A DNA stretch of 5,049 bases. It comes from Erysipelotrichaceae bacterium. Lineage in GTDB: Bacteria > Bacillota_I > Bacilli_A > Erysipelotrichales > Erysipelotrichaceae. A model generated the notes under the pieces. The model was given only the letters and a program-made list of their open reading frames with translations, was not told where the DNA came from and made no database searches. Location of the stretch: the NCBI GenBank assembly GCA_024681275.1, contig JAILBD010000211.1, forward strand, positions 1 through 5,049, read 5' to 3'. The position numbers and the translations under genes are program-made. This document shows, one piece after another, positions 1 through 5,049 of the stretch. Each line of letters begins with the position of its first letter. The first letter of the stretch is position 1.

Positions 1-1
1 G

Positions 2-604
2 GGGATGGGCGTGGCTGGTGTGCTGATCTATCTGATGCCGGCTCTGGTGCTCATCTATGGAGCCGTCTTCAGAAAGCAGAGGCTGAGCCTGATCAAGATC
101 GTTTCCATCGTCATGAATCTGGCCGGCTGTGCCCTTGTCAGCGGCATCGTCTCGGGAGGATCTTTCGATCTCCTCGGTGTCCTGCTGGGTGTGCTCACGG
201 CTTTCTGCTACGCTTTCAACAATATCGCCCTGGCGGAGAAACTCAAAGGCCGCAAGGCTCTGACGAAGATGTTCTATCCGGCTCTGTCTGCGGCGCTGTG
301 CGCCCTGGTCTATCTGGTCTTTTCGGCAGATGGAAGCTTCGTCTTTCGCACGGCACTTGGGAGCGTGAGGAATGCTTCGGTCATGGTGCTGTGGGCATTG
401 TGCTGTTCGGCGGGTCCCTACTATCTGTTCAATCGGGCTCTGCAGGATATGGATGTGATGAAGGCTTCACTGCTGTCCACTTTTGAGCCGGTGGCAGCCG
501 TGCTATTCGGTGTCTTTCTGTTTCATGAACAGATAGACCTGTTCGGGGTCATTGGCGTGATCCTGGTACTGGCTTCGCTGGTCATCAGCGAGTTGAAGAA
601 ATGA
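2..604 (+). CDS. EamA/DMT-family transporter, 3' part (truncated by window start)
   Basis: This is the C-terminal 200 or so residues of a drug/metabolite-transporter superfamily permease, an inner-membrane carrier usually of about 290-300 residues with ten helices in two EamA repeats. Numbered from the ATG at position 5, seven hydrophobic segments are visible at about residues 5-22, 30-47, 53-77, 90-107, 126-146, 156-175 and 179-196. The Y-L-M-P stretch at residues 9-12 looks like the late part of the first EamA repeat. The S-T-F-E-P-V segment with the following F-H-E-Q (about 158-175) is the typical end of the second repeat. The frame is open to the window edge and only four bases precede the first ATG, so that ATG is probably internal and the real start lies upstream. 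The protein ends in basic residues (ELKK), as is common in the family. The stop codon overlaps the Shine-Dalgarno of the next gene, so the two are probably one transcript. The substrate cannot be told: relatives export amino acids, metabolites or drugs. Confidence 0.88.
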   Translation, partial: GMGVAGVLIYLMPALVLIYGAVFRKQRLSLIKIVSIVMNLAGCALVSGIVSGGSFDLLGVLLGVLTAFCYAFNNIALAEKLKGRKALTKMFYPALSAALCALVYLVFSADGSFVFRTALGSVRNASVMVLWALCCSAGPYYLFNRALQDMDVMKASLLSTFEPVAAVLFGVFLFHEQIDLFGVIGVILVLASLVISELKK

Positions 605-610
605 GGTATT

Positions 611-1141
611 ATGAAAAAGATTTTGATCGTCGTAGATATGCAGAATGATTTTATTGACGGGTCTCTCGGTACGAAGGAGGCGGTCAGCATCGTTGACGAT
701 GTCGTGAAGGAGATCGGCAACGATCATGATCATGTCATCTGTACCAGAGATACGCATCATGAGGATTACATGGATACAAACGAGGGGAGACATCTTCCGA
801 TCCTGCACTGTGTTGAAAACAGTGAGGGTTGGCAGATCCGGAACGAGGTCATGCAGGCCGTCAAGGAAAAGGGTTCATTCGAGATCATCGACAAGCCGAC
901 TTTCGGTTCCGAGAGGATGATCGAGGTCCTCAAGAGATATGACAAAGAAGAGAAGATCGAAGAGATCACGCTGCTGGGTCTGTGCACCGATATCTGTGTC
1001 GTATCCAATGCGCTGCTGGTCAAGGCGGCTTTCCCGGAGATCCGGGTGGCTGTAAAAAGCAAATGCTGTGCAGGAGTCACGGTGGATAGCCATGAGGCGG
1101 CTCTGACCACGATGAGGATGTGTCAGATCGAAGTGGAATGA
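611..1141 (+). CDS. Isochorismatase/nicotinamidase-family cysteine hydrolase
   Basis: This is a complete 176-residue cytoplasmic hydrolase of the isochorismatase-like fold. The expected catalytic triad is present: Asp9 in VVDMQNDF, Lys95 in IIDKPTFGS, and Cys129 in GLCTDICVVSNA. Asp47 and His49 in TRDTHH, then His66 in the HCV motif followed by EGW, match the metal-binding loop of nicotinamidases (PncA type); Glu59 or His61 could supply the remaining ligand. This makes a nicotinamidase-like amidase (nicotinamide to nicotinate plus ammonia, NAD salvage) the most likely activity. Many family members of this length have other amide or unknown substrates, and no NAD-salvage gene lies nearby, so no symbol is assigned. 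The ATG at 611 is preceded by GAGG (603-606), which overlaps the stop codon of the transporter gene, with a short four-base spacer. The 6-base gap suggests translational coupling. The C-terminus is intact and lies just before a strong terminator. Confidence 0.9.
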   Translation: MKKILIVVDMQNDFIDGSLGTKEAVSIVDDVVKEIGNDHDHVICTRDTHHEDYMDTNEGRHLPILHCVENSEGWQIRNEVMQAVKEKGSFEIIDKPTFGSERMIEVLKRYDKEEKIEEITLLGLCTDICVVSNALLVKAAFPEIRVAVKSKCCAGVTVDSHEAALTTMRMCQIEVE

Positions 1142-1142
1142 G

Positions 1143-1174
1143 AAAAATGAATTTCCGTACGGAAATTCATTTTT
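1143..1174. terminator. Bidirectional intrinsic terminator, perfect 32-base palindrome
   Basis: The segment is a perfect inverted repeat centred between 1158 and 1159. It gives up to 14 paired bases around a GTAC loop, with an A-rich left edge (1143-1147) and a T run on the right (1170-1175). Read on either strand it makes a hairpin followed by a U tract. It begins two bases after the stop codon of the hydrolase gene and ends at the stop codon of the converging membrane-protein gene, so it probably terminates both transcripts. Confidence 0.9.
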
Positions 1175-2148
1175 TATATCCTGCGATGACCGATCATAAA
1201 CTTTGACAGGAAGATCCATATCAGCGCTTTCGATGTGTAGAAGAGGATCGCGTAAATAGGGATGGGAAGACCGTTGATCTGTCTGACGATCTCGATGGCG
1301 TTTCCGGAATAGGGGTTGATGGTTTCCAAAAGAAGCGCACCGATCCTGGCTGATCCTTTCAGGTGTTCTTCGTTCGGGACCTGCTCCGGTCCATATCCTT
1401 TCCCTTGATAAACGATGATGTTCCGATCTTCATCGTAGTATGCATCGGCCATCTGTTCTTCAGACAAGCCGTCTGTCAGATAAGCGAAAGAATCGACATG
1501 GGCAGGAGAATAGAGCATGGCTTCTAATGGCGTCGTGAACAGGAAGAGGATGAAGATGAGCGGAACGATCAGGAAGGCTGCCACCTTTTTGTATCTGATC
1601 CTGTCCAGAAGCAAAAGGACTACGCAGTCTCCGCCGATCACCGAGAGCAGACCGATGACCAGACAGGTCAGGGAAGGCAGGGAAGGCGGATAGACGGGGA
1701 CCTTGAAGAGGAGACAGGAGATGATAAAGGCGATCAGGATGAGCGCATAAATGGCGCAGATAAAGAGAACGGTCTTCAGGATCCTGTTCCTTTTTCCTTC
1801 CCGGATCTCAAGCAAGGTCAAGGCAGAGATCATCATCGTGTAGAGGACAGATGCGCCATAGACTCTTTCATCGATCGAGTGTAGCGATGAGGTCAGGAAA
1901 CGATCGAATTGAGCCTGCCTGTCAGGATCTTCCGCCATGATCTCGGAGCCGTGGCCCAGAACGGCATAAAGGTGATCATCATACCAGATGGTCCCGTTGA
2001 ATCCGTCAGAGAGATCATCGCTGGCGATCTTCCGATAGCGATCGCTCATTTCTTTGACGGGATTCACGGTCATGAACAAAACGGCAGCGAGTGCTGCCGC
2101 TGCAATGAAAAACAGTATCTTTGAAAGAAGGTCTGTCCTTTTCGTCAT
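1174..2148 (-). CDS. Six-helix membrane protein of unknown function
   Basis: I do not recognise this 324-residue protein. Hydrophobic segments lie at about residues 9-28, 98-115, 126-148, 158-181, 188-206 and 294-316. Basic clusters fall at the N-terminus (TKR), in the 116-125 loop (EGKRNR), in the 182-188 loop (RIRYKK) and at the C-terminus (GHRRI). By the positive-inside rule this gives both termini inside, with two sizeable outside domains: residues 29-97, and residues 207-293, which are rich in Asp, Glu and Tyr. The layout suggests an envelope protein sensing or handling something outside, but no catalytic or binding motif is clear. Two segments (98-115 and 188-206) are less certain as full membrane spans. 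The start codon shares one base with the stop of the upstream dehydrogenase gene (TGATG), so translation is probably coupled, and a GGGA within the end of that gene may help initiation. The TAA stop lies at the edge of the shared terminator. Its coding nature is supported by the coupling and by the coherent helix and charge pattern. Confidence 0.8.
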   Translation of the reverse strand: MTKRTDLLSKILFFIAAAALAAVLFMTVNPVKEMSDRYRKIASDDLSDGFNGTIWYDDHLYAVLGHGSEIMAEDPDRQAQFDRFLTSSLHSIDERVYGASVLYTMMISALTLLEIREGKRNRILKTVLFICAIYALILIAFIISCLLFKVPVYPPSLPSLTCLVIGLLSVIGGDCVVLLLLDRIRYKKVAAFLIVPLIFILFLFTTPLEAMLYSPAHVDSFAYLTDGLSEEQMADAYYDEDRNIIVYQGKGYGPEQVPNEEHLKGSARIGALLLETINPYSGNAIEIVRQINGLPIPIYAILFYTSKALIWIFLSKFMIGHRRI

Positions 2149-3092
2149 CAGTATCCCAGTTCCCTGTTGACGATGTGGACAGGTTCTTTTCCTTCAAGGA
2201 TGGCGGAAAGGTTCCTCAATACGACGTCCATGACTGACTCATAGTTGATGCCGGCGCGAAGTCCGCCGGAGATGTGCGGCGTGATATAGACTCTTTCCGT
2301 GGTCCAGAGCGGATGATCTTTCGGAAGAGGTTCCGGATCGGTGACGTCGAGACAGGCGGCCCGAAGATGTCCGGCATTCATGACTTTGATCAGATCGTCT
2401 GTCACGATGGCGTTTCCTCTGCCGACGTTGAGAATGATGGCTGAGTCTTTCATCAACATGAGCCTTCTTTCATCGAAGAGTCCTGTCACGGCGTCCGTTC
2501 CCGGAAGGGAAAGGGCAACGACGTCCATCTGCGGGAGCAGTTCGTCCATCTCTTCGATCGTCACGAGTTTTTCGATGAAGTCCGGCTTGTCGTGGATCGT
2601 CCTTCTGACGCCGTAACATATTGCGCCTAGCGCTGAGGCTTTCTGCAGGTAAGCCGTGCCGATGGCACCCATGCCTACGGAGAGGATCCTGGATCCCTTG
2701 AAGCGGACGACGTCTGTCAGCAGTTTCCAGCGCTGTTCGTCCTGCATGTGGACGTATTCCGGCATGCGTTTCATGGCCATGAGCGTGGTGGTGATCATGT
2801 GTTCACCGATGGATTCGCCATAGGCGCCGTAGGCGTTGGCAAGTTTGATGCGTTCCGGCAGCCAGCCGAAATTGTTGGCTCCGGCAGAATAGAGCTGAAC
2901 ATAGCGCAGCTTCGGCATCTTTTCGACAAGGTCTCTGTTGATGAAACCGACAAAGACTTCCGTGTCCGGACAGTCCGCTTCCGGGACGTCGCCATTGCCT
3001 TTGACGAAGATGGCTTCGGCTCCCGGCAGGGATTGGAATCTGCGTCTGACTTCTTCCGTGTGTTCACCGCTGACAATGATCTTGACTGACAT
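2148..3092 (-). CDS. D-2-hydroxyacid dehydrogenase, GhrA-like, probably NADP(H)-dependent
   Basis: This is a complete 314-residue cytoplasmic oxidoreductase that interconverts 2-keto acids and D-2-hydroxy acids. The split N-terminal substrate domain covers about residues 1-95 and is completed by the C-terminal end. The Rossmann domain covers about 96-280, with GMGAIG at 140-145. The catalytic set is complete and spaced as in the family: Arg225 in NVGRG, Glu254 in DPEPLP and His273 in TPHISGG. The YSAGANNF loop (68-75) is the usual substrate carboxylate-binding loop. Where NAD-specific members carry an acidic residue after the second Rossmann strand, this protein has GVRRT (161-165). That basic pair usually indicates NADPH, as in glyoxylate/hydroxypyruvate reductase GhrA. 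The substrate (glyoxylate, hydroxypyruvate or another small keto acid) is inferred only. The ATG at 3092 follows a good Shine-Dalgarno (AAAGGA, about 3101-3106 read on the minus strand) at an eight-base spacing. It is the first gene of a two-gene unit with the downstream membrane protein. Confidence 0.93.
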   Translation of the reverse strand: MSVKIIVSGEHTEEVRRRFQSLPGAEAIFVKGNGDVPEADCPDTEVFVGFINRDLVEKMPKLRYVQLYSAGANNFGWLPERIKLANAYGAYGESIGEHMITTTLMAMKRMPEYVHMQDEQRWKLLTDVVRFKGSRILSVGMGAIGTAYLQKASALGAICYGVRRTIHDKPDFIEKLVTIEEMDELLPQMDVVALSLPGTDAVTGLFDERRLMLMKDSAIILNVGRGNAIVTDDLIKVMNAGHLRAACLDVTDPEPLPKDHPLWTTERVYITPHISGGLRAGINYESVMDVVLRNLSAILEGKEPVHIVNRELGY

Positions 3093-3133
3093 ATCTGTAT
3101 CCTTTCCCGATCCTGTATCGTAAATGATGTTTT

Positions 3134-3154
3134 CAGCGTGATCTTCTTACGCTG
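3134..3154. repeat. Inverted repeat in the dehydrogenase leader
   Basis: CAGCGT (3134-3139) and ACGCTG (3149-3154) are exact reverse complements separated by nine bases. The element lies between the likely -10 of the minus-strand promoter and the dehydrogenase start codon, so it is within the transcribed leader. It could be an operator for a dimeric repressor or a short RNA hairpin. The six-pair stem is short and chance is not excluded. It is not a convincing terminator, because the flanking T tract is only four bases and follows the stem on the plus strand, where no gene ends upstream. Confidence 0.4.
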
Positions 3155-3167
3155 TTTTCTATTCACC

Positions 3168-3176
3168 ATTATAACA
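3168..3176 (-). promoter_or_regulatory. Extended -10 promoter element for the dehydrogenase unit
   Basis: Read on the minus strand this is TGTTATAAT, a perfect TATAAT preceded by the TGn of an extended -10 sigma-70/SigA promoter. No good -35 is seen at 16-18 bases upstream (about 3190-3197), which is tolerated with an extended -10. Transcription would begin near 3161 and give a leader of about 70 bases before the ATG at 3092, including the inverted repeat at 3134-3154. Confidence 0.6.
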
Positions 3177-3241
3177 AAGGCCGATCGGGCAGACTTCAGT
3201 TCCGCTGTGCTGATTCGGGGCGATGGAGGATGAAAAAACAG

Positions 3242-3247
3242 TATAAT
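3242..3247 (+). promoter_or_regulatory. -10 promoter element for the kinase-phosphatase unit
   Basis: This is a perfect TATAAT, with an A-rich run (3232-3237) just upstream. The -35 position (about 3218-3225) holds only a poor match in GGCGAT, so the promoter may be weak or need an activator. The predicted start near 3254 gives a leader of about 40 bases to the preferred kinase ATG at 3296. Confidence 0.5.
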
Positions 3248-3267
3248 TGAGATGAAGAGAAAAGATG

Positions 3268-3283
3268 GATCATGATCATGATC
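3268..3283. repeat. Perfect 16-base GATC/CATG palindrome in the kinase leader
   Basis: GATCATGATCATGATC is identical to its own reverse complement and holds three GATC sites at six-base spacing. It lies after the -10 at 3242-3247 and directly before the Shine-Dalgarno at 3285-3293. That is where a repressor could block elongation, or where RNA pairing could affect ribosome access. Two in-frame ATGs (3272 and 3278) fall inside it, but they lack a good Shine-Dalgarno. Confidence 0.5.
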
Positions 3284-3295
3284 GGGGAGAAGGAT

Positions 3296-4213
3296 ATGAG
3301 TCGATATTTTGTTTTGGATATGGGCGGCACTTTTGTCAAATATGCCCTGATGGATGAAAATGCGAGGATCCTGGAACAGGGGAAGTTCCCTGCACAGGTG
3401 GAGGATCTTGGCAAACTGCTGGATGATATCGAAAGCAAAGCCAGGGCTTTTGAGGGAGGCTTTGATGGCGTCGCCGTCTCAATGCCGGGCAGGATCGATA
3501 CGACGAAGGGGATCGCCTATACGGGAGGTTCCTATCGTTTCTTTGAAAACACGCCTTTTGAAAAGATGCTGGAAGACAGGCTCCATGTGCCGGTGACGCT
3601 GGCCAATGATGGCAAGTGTGCGGCGATGGCAGAGGTCGGAGACGGTGCTTTGCAGGATGTCAATAGCGGTGCGGTCGTCGTGATCGGTACCGGGATAGGC
3701 GGTGGTATCGTCCTCGATCGGAAGGTCTGGATGGGTTCTTCCGGCGGTGCCGGCGAGTTCTCCTGGACGCTGGCGGACTTTCCTGTCTTTGCCAGAGAAG
3801 ATCTTGCGGTCAGCGATCTGTTTGGCGCTGTCTGGACGGGAATGAGCAGTGCGACGGCTCTGGTCATGATGTACGCGACGAGAAAGGGAGAAGACCCTTC
3901 CGCTCACAGCGGTCTGACTTTCTTTGAAGCCTATGACAGTGGCGATCCGGATGCGATCGAAGTCCTGAAGCAGTTTGGCCGGAACACGGCTGCCGGCATC
4001 TATTCCATACAGTCGGTCCTGGATCTTGAGCGTTATGCGATAGGCGGCGGGATCTCCGCAAGGAAAGAAGTGACTGATGTCATCAGGGACTGTCTCAATG
4101 AGCGGTTCGCGATGATCCCGATCGTTCCGTTCTCCAAGCCGGAGATCGTGACCTGCAGGTATGGCAACGATGCCAATCTGATCGGTGCCTTGAGGTTCCA
4201 TCTGAACAGATGA
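3296..4213 (+). CDS. ROK-family sugar kinase lacking the zinc-binding cysteine motif
   Basis: This is a 305-residue ATP-dependent sugar or glycoside kinase of the ROK family, cytoplasmic and within the usual family length. Asp8, the GGT at 10-12 and Lys15 form the first phosphate-binding motif (LDMGGTFVK). Asn104-Asp105 in LANDGK carries the catalytic Asp105. GTGIGGG at 131-137 is the second phosphate loop, and GNDANLIGAL (290-299) is the family C-terminal signature. The usual GHxxxxxxxxxCxCGxxGC zinc site is missing: the region reads GGAGEFSW (150-157), keeping Glu154 but with Trp157 where His is normal, and no CxCGxxGC follows. Zinc-less ROK proteins such as BglK-type beta-glucoside kinases exist, so it may still be active. 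There is no N-terminal helix-turn-helix, so it is a kinase rather than a ROK repressor. I place the start at ATG 3296, which has GGGGAGAAGGA just upstream; ATGs at 3272 and 3278 in the same frame have no good ribosome site. The sugar substrate is unknown. Confidence 0.9.
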   Translation: MSRYFVLDMGGTFVKYALMDENARILEQGKFPAQVEDLGKLLDDIESKARAFEGGFDGVAVSMPGRIDTTKGIAYTGGSYRFFENTPFEKMLEDRLHVPVTLANDGKCAAMAEVGDGALQDVNSGAVVVIGTGIGGGIVLDRKVWMGSSGGAGEFSWTLADFPVFAREDLAVSDLFGAVWTGMSSATALVMMYATRKGEDPSAHSGLTFFEAYDSGDPDAIEVLKQFGRNTAAGIYSIQSVLDLERYAIGGGISARKEVTDVIRDCLNERFAMIPIVPFSKPEIVTCRYGNDANLIGALRFHLNR

Positions 4214-4812
4214 GGCAGATGGATCCGGATAAGACTTCTTTGTTGCCGGGAAGGATCTATATCGTCAGACACGGCAGGACCGATCTCAACAGCGCTTCCC
4301 TCTTACAGGGCAGGAGCGATCAGCCTCTGAATGACGAGGGGATCCTGCAGGCGAAAGAGGCGGCAAAGAAGCTGAAGGACATCACTTTCTCGCATGTCTT
4401 CTCCAGTCCTCTGATACGGGCTGTGCAGACGGCAAAGATCATCGTTCCCGATGCGGAAATACGGATCGACGAGCGTCTGATCGAGATGGATTATGGTCCT
4501 TATGAGGGAATCGATCTGAAGCATCCGCCGGAAGAGGTCGTGGCATTCTTCAGAGACTTCGTTCACGTGAAAGCGCCTGCGGGAATGGAAGAGCTTGCGG
4601 ACGTCGTTTCCCGGATGGGGTCTTTCCTGGAAGAGATCAGAACGCTTTCGGGAAACATCCTAGTAAGCACGCATGCGATCGCCATGAAAGGTGCGCTGGA
4701 GTATCTGACACCTGCTTCAAAAGGTGCTTACTGGTCAAAGTATATCGGCAATTGCGCCGTCTATGTCTCAGAGAATGAAGACGGAAAGATAGGGATCCCT
4801 GTAGAGATATGA
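4210..4812 (+). CDS. Histidine phosphatase superfamily (phosphoglycerate-mutase-like) protein
   Basis: This is a 200-residue cytoplasmic phosphatase or mutase of the histidine phosphatase superfamily (branch 1, PhoE/GpmB-like). The family motifs are in order: RHG at 20-22 with His21 as the phosphate acceptor, QGRSDQPLNDEG at 33-44, Arg70 in SSPLIRAVQTA, the acid Glu92 in LIEMDYGPYEG, and the second His155 in VSTHAIAMKG. The catalytic set is therefore complete. The usual HGG after the second His is HAI here. The first ATG (4210) overlaps the kinase stop codon as ATGA, which favours coupled translation. An in-frame ATG at 4219 has GAGG close by (4212-4215) and could be the true start; both precede the conserved domain. 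The gene is closed by the hairpin at 4819-4840. Substrate is not evident. Pairing with a sugar kinase suggests a sugar phosphate or other phosphorylated metabolite, which is inference only. Confidence 0.9.
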   Translation: MRQMDPDKTSLLPGRIYIVRHGRTDLNSASLLQGRSDQPLNDEGILQAKEAAKKLKDITFSHVFSSPLIRAVQTAKIIVPDAEIRIDERLIEMDYGPYEGIDLKHPPEEVVAFFRDFVHVKAPAGMEELADVVSRMGSFLEEIRTLSGNILVSTHAIAMKGALEYLTPASKGAYWSKYIGNCAVYVSENEDGKIGIPVEI

Positions 4813-4818
4813 GAAAGA

Positions 4819-4840
4819 AAACCACGCTGATGCGTGGTTT
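4819..4840. terminator. Hairpin terminator between convergent genes
   Basis: AAACCACGC (4819-4827) pairs exactly with GCGTGGTTT (4832-4840) around a TGAT loop, giving a nine-pair stem. On the plus strand the T run is short (TTTG, then TCTC). On the minus strand the stem is followed by TTTTCTTTCTC, a better tail. It lies 6 bases after the phosphatase stop and 10 bases beyond the converging reductase stop, so it probably serves both. Confidence 0.75.
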
Positions 4841-4850
4841 GTCTCTATGT

Positions 4851-5049
4851 TCAGGGAAGCCTGTTTCCGGCAGCCAGATAGAGCCGGTACCATTCTTCTT
4901 TTTCCAGGCGGATGTCGGCGGCTTTGACGGCGCTTCTGACGTGTTCGATGTTGACTGTACCCAGGACGACCTGGACTTTTGCCGGATAACGCAGCAGCCA
5001 GGCGTAGGCGATGCTGTCTTTGCCGCAGCCGTATTTTTCGGCAAGCTCG
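4851..5049 (-). CDS. Aldo/keto reductase, C-terminal fragment (truncated by window end)
   Basis: On the minus strand an open frame enters from the right edge and ends at TGA (4853-4851), encoding 65 residues beginning ELAEKYGCGKDSIAYAWLLR. The AWLLR-P-A-K segment, the GTVN-EHV cofactor-binding stretch and the ending EEWYRLYLAAGNRLP are typical of the C-terminus of YdhF-like NADPH-dependent aldo/keto reductases, cytoplasmic TIM-barrel enzymes of about 300 residues. The catalytic Tyr, Lys and His lie in the missing N-terminal part, so activity cannot be judged. The gene converges on the phosphatase gene with a shared hairpin between them. The frame has no start within the window, as expected for a fragment cut by the edge. 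Confidence 0.87.
   Translation of the reverse strand, partial: ELAEKYGCGKDSIAYAWLLRYPAKVQVVLGTVNIEHVRSAVKAADIRLEKEEWYRLYLAAGNRLP

Noticed and set aside
722..734. GATCATGATCATG matching the kinase-leader palindrome
   Set aside because: It encodes an Asp-His repeat inside the hydrolase (about residues 38-41) and is not a full palindrome there. It is more likely a coincidence of codon use than a second regulatory site.
2748..3089. A 113-residue plus-strand open frame opposite the dehydrogenase gene
   Set aside because: It is antisense to the N-terminal part of an intact, motif-complete dehydrogenase, and I see no Shine-Dalgarno or recognisable domain.
3272..3295. Eight extra N-terminal residues for the kinase from the ATG at 3272
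   Set aside because: The ATG at 3296 has a strong GGAGAAGGA at good spacing and gives the normal ROK N-terminus just before LDMGGT. The earlier ATGs fall in a palindrome and lack a ribosome site.
3479..4201. A 240-residue open frame antisense to the ROK kinase gene
   Set aside because: It lies wholly opposite a gene with clear family motifs, its translation is low in hydrophobic order and rich in Arg, His and Pro, and it shows no recognisable domain. It is best explained as a shadow of codon bias on the other strand.
4637..5044. A 135-residue minus-strand open frame spanning the phosphatase 3' end and the right edge
   Set aside because: It is in a different frame from the convincing aldo/keto reductase C-terminus (4851-5049), crosses the terminator hairpin and overlaps the phosphatase gene. 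Its translation has no family resemblance.
1..5049. A possible novel defence, mobile or RNA-based system
   Set aside because: There are no transposase, integrase, nuclease, toxin-antitoxin or reverse-transcriptase motifs, no direct-repeat arrays and no long structured non-coding stretch. All gaps between genes are short and explained by promoters or terminators.

Overview
The window is an ordinary-looking stretch of bacterial chromosome with about half G+C by eye. Genes are tightly packed, with short Shine-Dalgarno-led starts, start/stop overlaps and hairpin terminators. The mix of a DMT permease, a nicotinamidase-like hydrolase, a GhrA-like dehydrogenase, a ROK kinase and a YdhF-like aldo/keto reductase fits a gut-type Firmicute (Bacillota), perhaps Erysipelotrichia or Lachnospiraceae. 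That taxonomic guess is weak and rests on protein style only. No rRNA, tRNA, mobile element or CRISPR array was seen.

Layout. (1) Positions 2-1141, plus strand: the 3' part of an EamA/DMT transporter gene, then 6 bases later an isochorismatase/nicotinamidase-fold cysteine hydrolase. A perfect 32-base palindrome (1143-1174) closes this unit. (2) Positions 1174-3092, minus strand: a D-2-hydroxyacid dehydrogenase gene (2148-3092) followed by a gene for a six-helix membrane protein of unknown function (1174-2148), joined by a one-base TGATG overlap. This unit converges on the first, and the same palindrome serves as terminator in both directions. (3) Positions 3093-3295: a divergent intergenic region with a good -10 element on each strand, an inverted repeat in the dehydrogenase leader and a 16-base perfect palindrome in the kinase leader. 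(4) Positions 3296-4812, plus strand: a ROK-family sugar kinase without the usual zinc-binding cysteines, overlapping by four bases a histidine-phosphatase gene, ended by a hairpin at 4819-4840. (5) Positions 4851-5049, minus strand: the C-terminal 65 residues of an aldo/keto reductase, converging on the previous unit.

How the genes may work together is only partly visible. The kinase and phosphatase are almost certainly co-translated and may act on related phosphorylated metabolites. The dehydrogenase and membrane protein are co-transcribed without an evident functional link. I found no convincing new multi-gene system. The most unusual signals are the uncharacterised membrane protein coupled to the dehydrogenase, the zinc-less ROK kinase paired with a phosphatase, the GATC palindrome in the kinase leader, and an apparent excess of GATC throughout.
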